Positions 6,545 to 7,184 of a stretch of DNA of 7,184 nucleotides are shown here, in pieces (the first letter of the stretch is position 1; each line of letters starts with the position of its first letter). The notes under the pieces were generated by a model. The model searched no databases. It was not told where the DNA came from and worked only from the letters and a program-made list of their open reading frames with translations. The DNA comes from Myxococcales bacterium (lineage in GTDB: Bacteria > Myxococcota_C > UBA6777). A program made the translations under genes and the position numbers. Where the stretch lies: NCBI GenBank assembly GCA_027005175.1, contig JALTMC010000719.1:4521-11704 (forward strand), given 5' to 3'.

Positions 6545-6796
6545 TGAATATCATCCATTTCCCAGAGTTGGTTATCGAGGAGAAGTAGCACCACCGAAGA
6601 ATAATTTCAAGAGGAGTTCCTACCCCCCTCAGGGAGAGATAACGTCGTAAAAGAAAAGGATAGAGTTTACGCAATTCATGGAATCCATCACCATAACGAG
6701 CCGCTACCGCGTGCCAAAAAAGTGTTTCGCCCTGTCGATGCGAGGCAGAGAGACCTCGTGTTCTGCAAGGTGCGATTCGAAAAAAGGATCTTGGCT
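6545..6796. other. Divergent intergenic region between receiver and HPt genes, with two small dyads
   Basis: These 252 bases must hold the promoters of both flanking genes, but no convincing sigma-70 or sigma-54 element is seen. Two perfect odd dyads stand out: CCCT-C-AGGG at 6626-6634 and ATGGA-A-TCCAT at 6678-6688. Either could be an operator half-way between the genes, yet short dyads like these also arise by chance. A weak minus-strand -35-like TTGAAA (6605-6610) lacks a good -10 partner. Confidence 0.3.
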
Positions 6797-7150
6797 ATGA
6801 GTGGAATAGAATCTCGATTGGCAGCATTGAAGCAAAAATATGCGATCAAGTTAAAAAAGCACCTCCAAGAGTTAGAGCAAGTGCTCCTTCAAGTTCAAAC
6901 CCAACCGGAAGGCAGAGCCGAATACATCGAACAAGCCCTCAACCTCACCCACAAGTTACACGGAACCTCTGGCACATATGGATTTACAGAGGTGAGCCTT
7001 GCGATGGGCACAGGCGAAGATCTGTTGCGCCAGATGCAAACCCGTACAACACTTGATCTGGAGACCTGGGAGCAGCTTCAAGCTTGCCTGCAGCAGGCAT
7101 ACCAAGCATACCGTTCCACAGAGCCAGGCGAGGGAGAGCAGAATACATAG
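6797..7150 (+). CDS. HPt domain phosphotransfer protein
   Basis: This small, 117-residue cytoplasmic protein fits the histidine phosphotransfer family, which relays phosphate between receiver domains. The signature THKLHGTSGTYGF (51-63) matches the HPt helix motif H-x-L-x-G-[ST]-[SA], with H52 as the predicted phosphorylated residue. The lysine usually found three residues after the histidine is H55 here, with K53 between them. The remainder is strongly helical and heptad-like (AALKQKY to LLQVQTQ before the motif, DLETWEQLQACLQQAYQAY after it), as expected for a four-helix bundle. The ATG at 6797 is chosen because AAGGA lies 8 nt upstream (6784-6788) and the helical domain begins there. An upstream in-frame GTG at 6722 would add 25 basic residues without family resemblance. 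It could instead be a degenerate HPt-like regulator, but the motif is good. Confidence 0.85.
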   Translation: MSGIESRLAALKQKYAIKLKKHLQELEQVLLQVQTQPEGRAEYIEQALNLTHKLHGTSGTYGFTEVSLAMGTGEDLLRQMQTRTTLDLETWEQLQACLQQAYQAYRSTEPGEGEQNT

Positions 7151-7184
7151 ACACACAAAGCCGAATGGGGAAAGAGGAACCTAC
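7151..7184. other. Right-edge intergenic stub
   Basis: No gene is resolved in the last 34 bases. GAGGAA at 7171-7176 resembles a ribosome site, so another plus-strand gene, possibly in an operon with the HPt gene, may begin just beyond the window. Confidence 0.25.

Noticed and set aside
6703-6716. Possible minus-strand sigma-54 promoter (TGGCAC then a GC) for the receiver gene
   Set aside because: The GG-to-GC spacing is one base short and the -12 box reads AGCG rather than TTGC; sigma-54 tolerates neither well.

Overview
The window reads as a piece of a Gram-negative, sigma-54-using bacterial chromosome with roughly balanced base composition. Two proteins carry Sec signal peptides followed by beta-strand-rich sequence typical of outer-membrane barrels, and there are an NtrC-type activator, a stand-alone receiver and an HPt protein. 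This suits a deltaproteobacterial-type lineage (Myxococcota, Desulfobacterota, Bdellovibrionota or a relative). The assignment is an inference from gene content; no ribosomal RNA or other marker is present.

Layout, left to right. Positions 1-2029 (+) hold a housekeeping pair: the 3' part of a bifunctional NAD(P)HX-repair enzyme gene (nnr), overlapping by 4 bases the start of tsaE, an ATPase of the tRNA t6A pathway. Convergent to them is a sigma-54-dependent response regulator (2079-3437, -). A small GAAA-loop hairpin sits between the two.

Positions 3438-3912 form a dense regulatory region. It contains, in order, a 20-bp dyad suited to an upstream activator site, a 32-nt homopurine tract, a sigma-54 promoter matching all ten core bases (TGGCAC-N5-TTGC) and pointing right, and four full copies plus one partial copy of a 31-bp tandem repeat. 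Each full repeat unit is built from two adjacent inverted repeats plus one G. The array would be transcribed as the leader of the next operon.

That operon (3913-6041, +) encodes two paralogous predicted outer-membrane beta-barrel proteins in tandem. Convergent to it is a single-domain CheY-like receiver (6149-6544, -). Divergent from the receiver is a small HPt phosphotransfer protein (6797-7150, +).

Working model (inference): phosphorylation of the NtrC-type regulator switches on the neighbouring barrel operon through the sigma-54 promoter, with the repeat array adding a second layer of control at the DNA or RNA level. The receiver and HPt protein may belong to the same phosphorelay. No histidine kinase is encoded in the window. 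The regulator, promoter, repeat leader and paired barrels form the part most likely to be an undescribed system.
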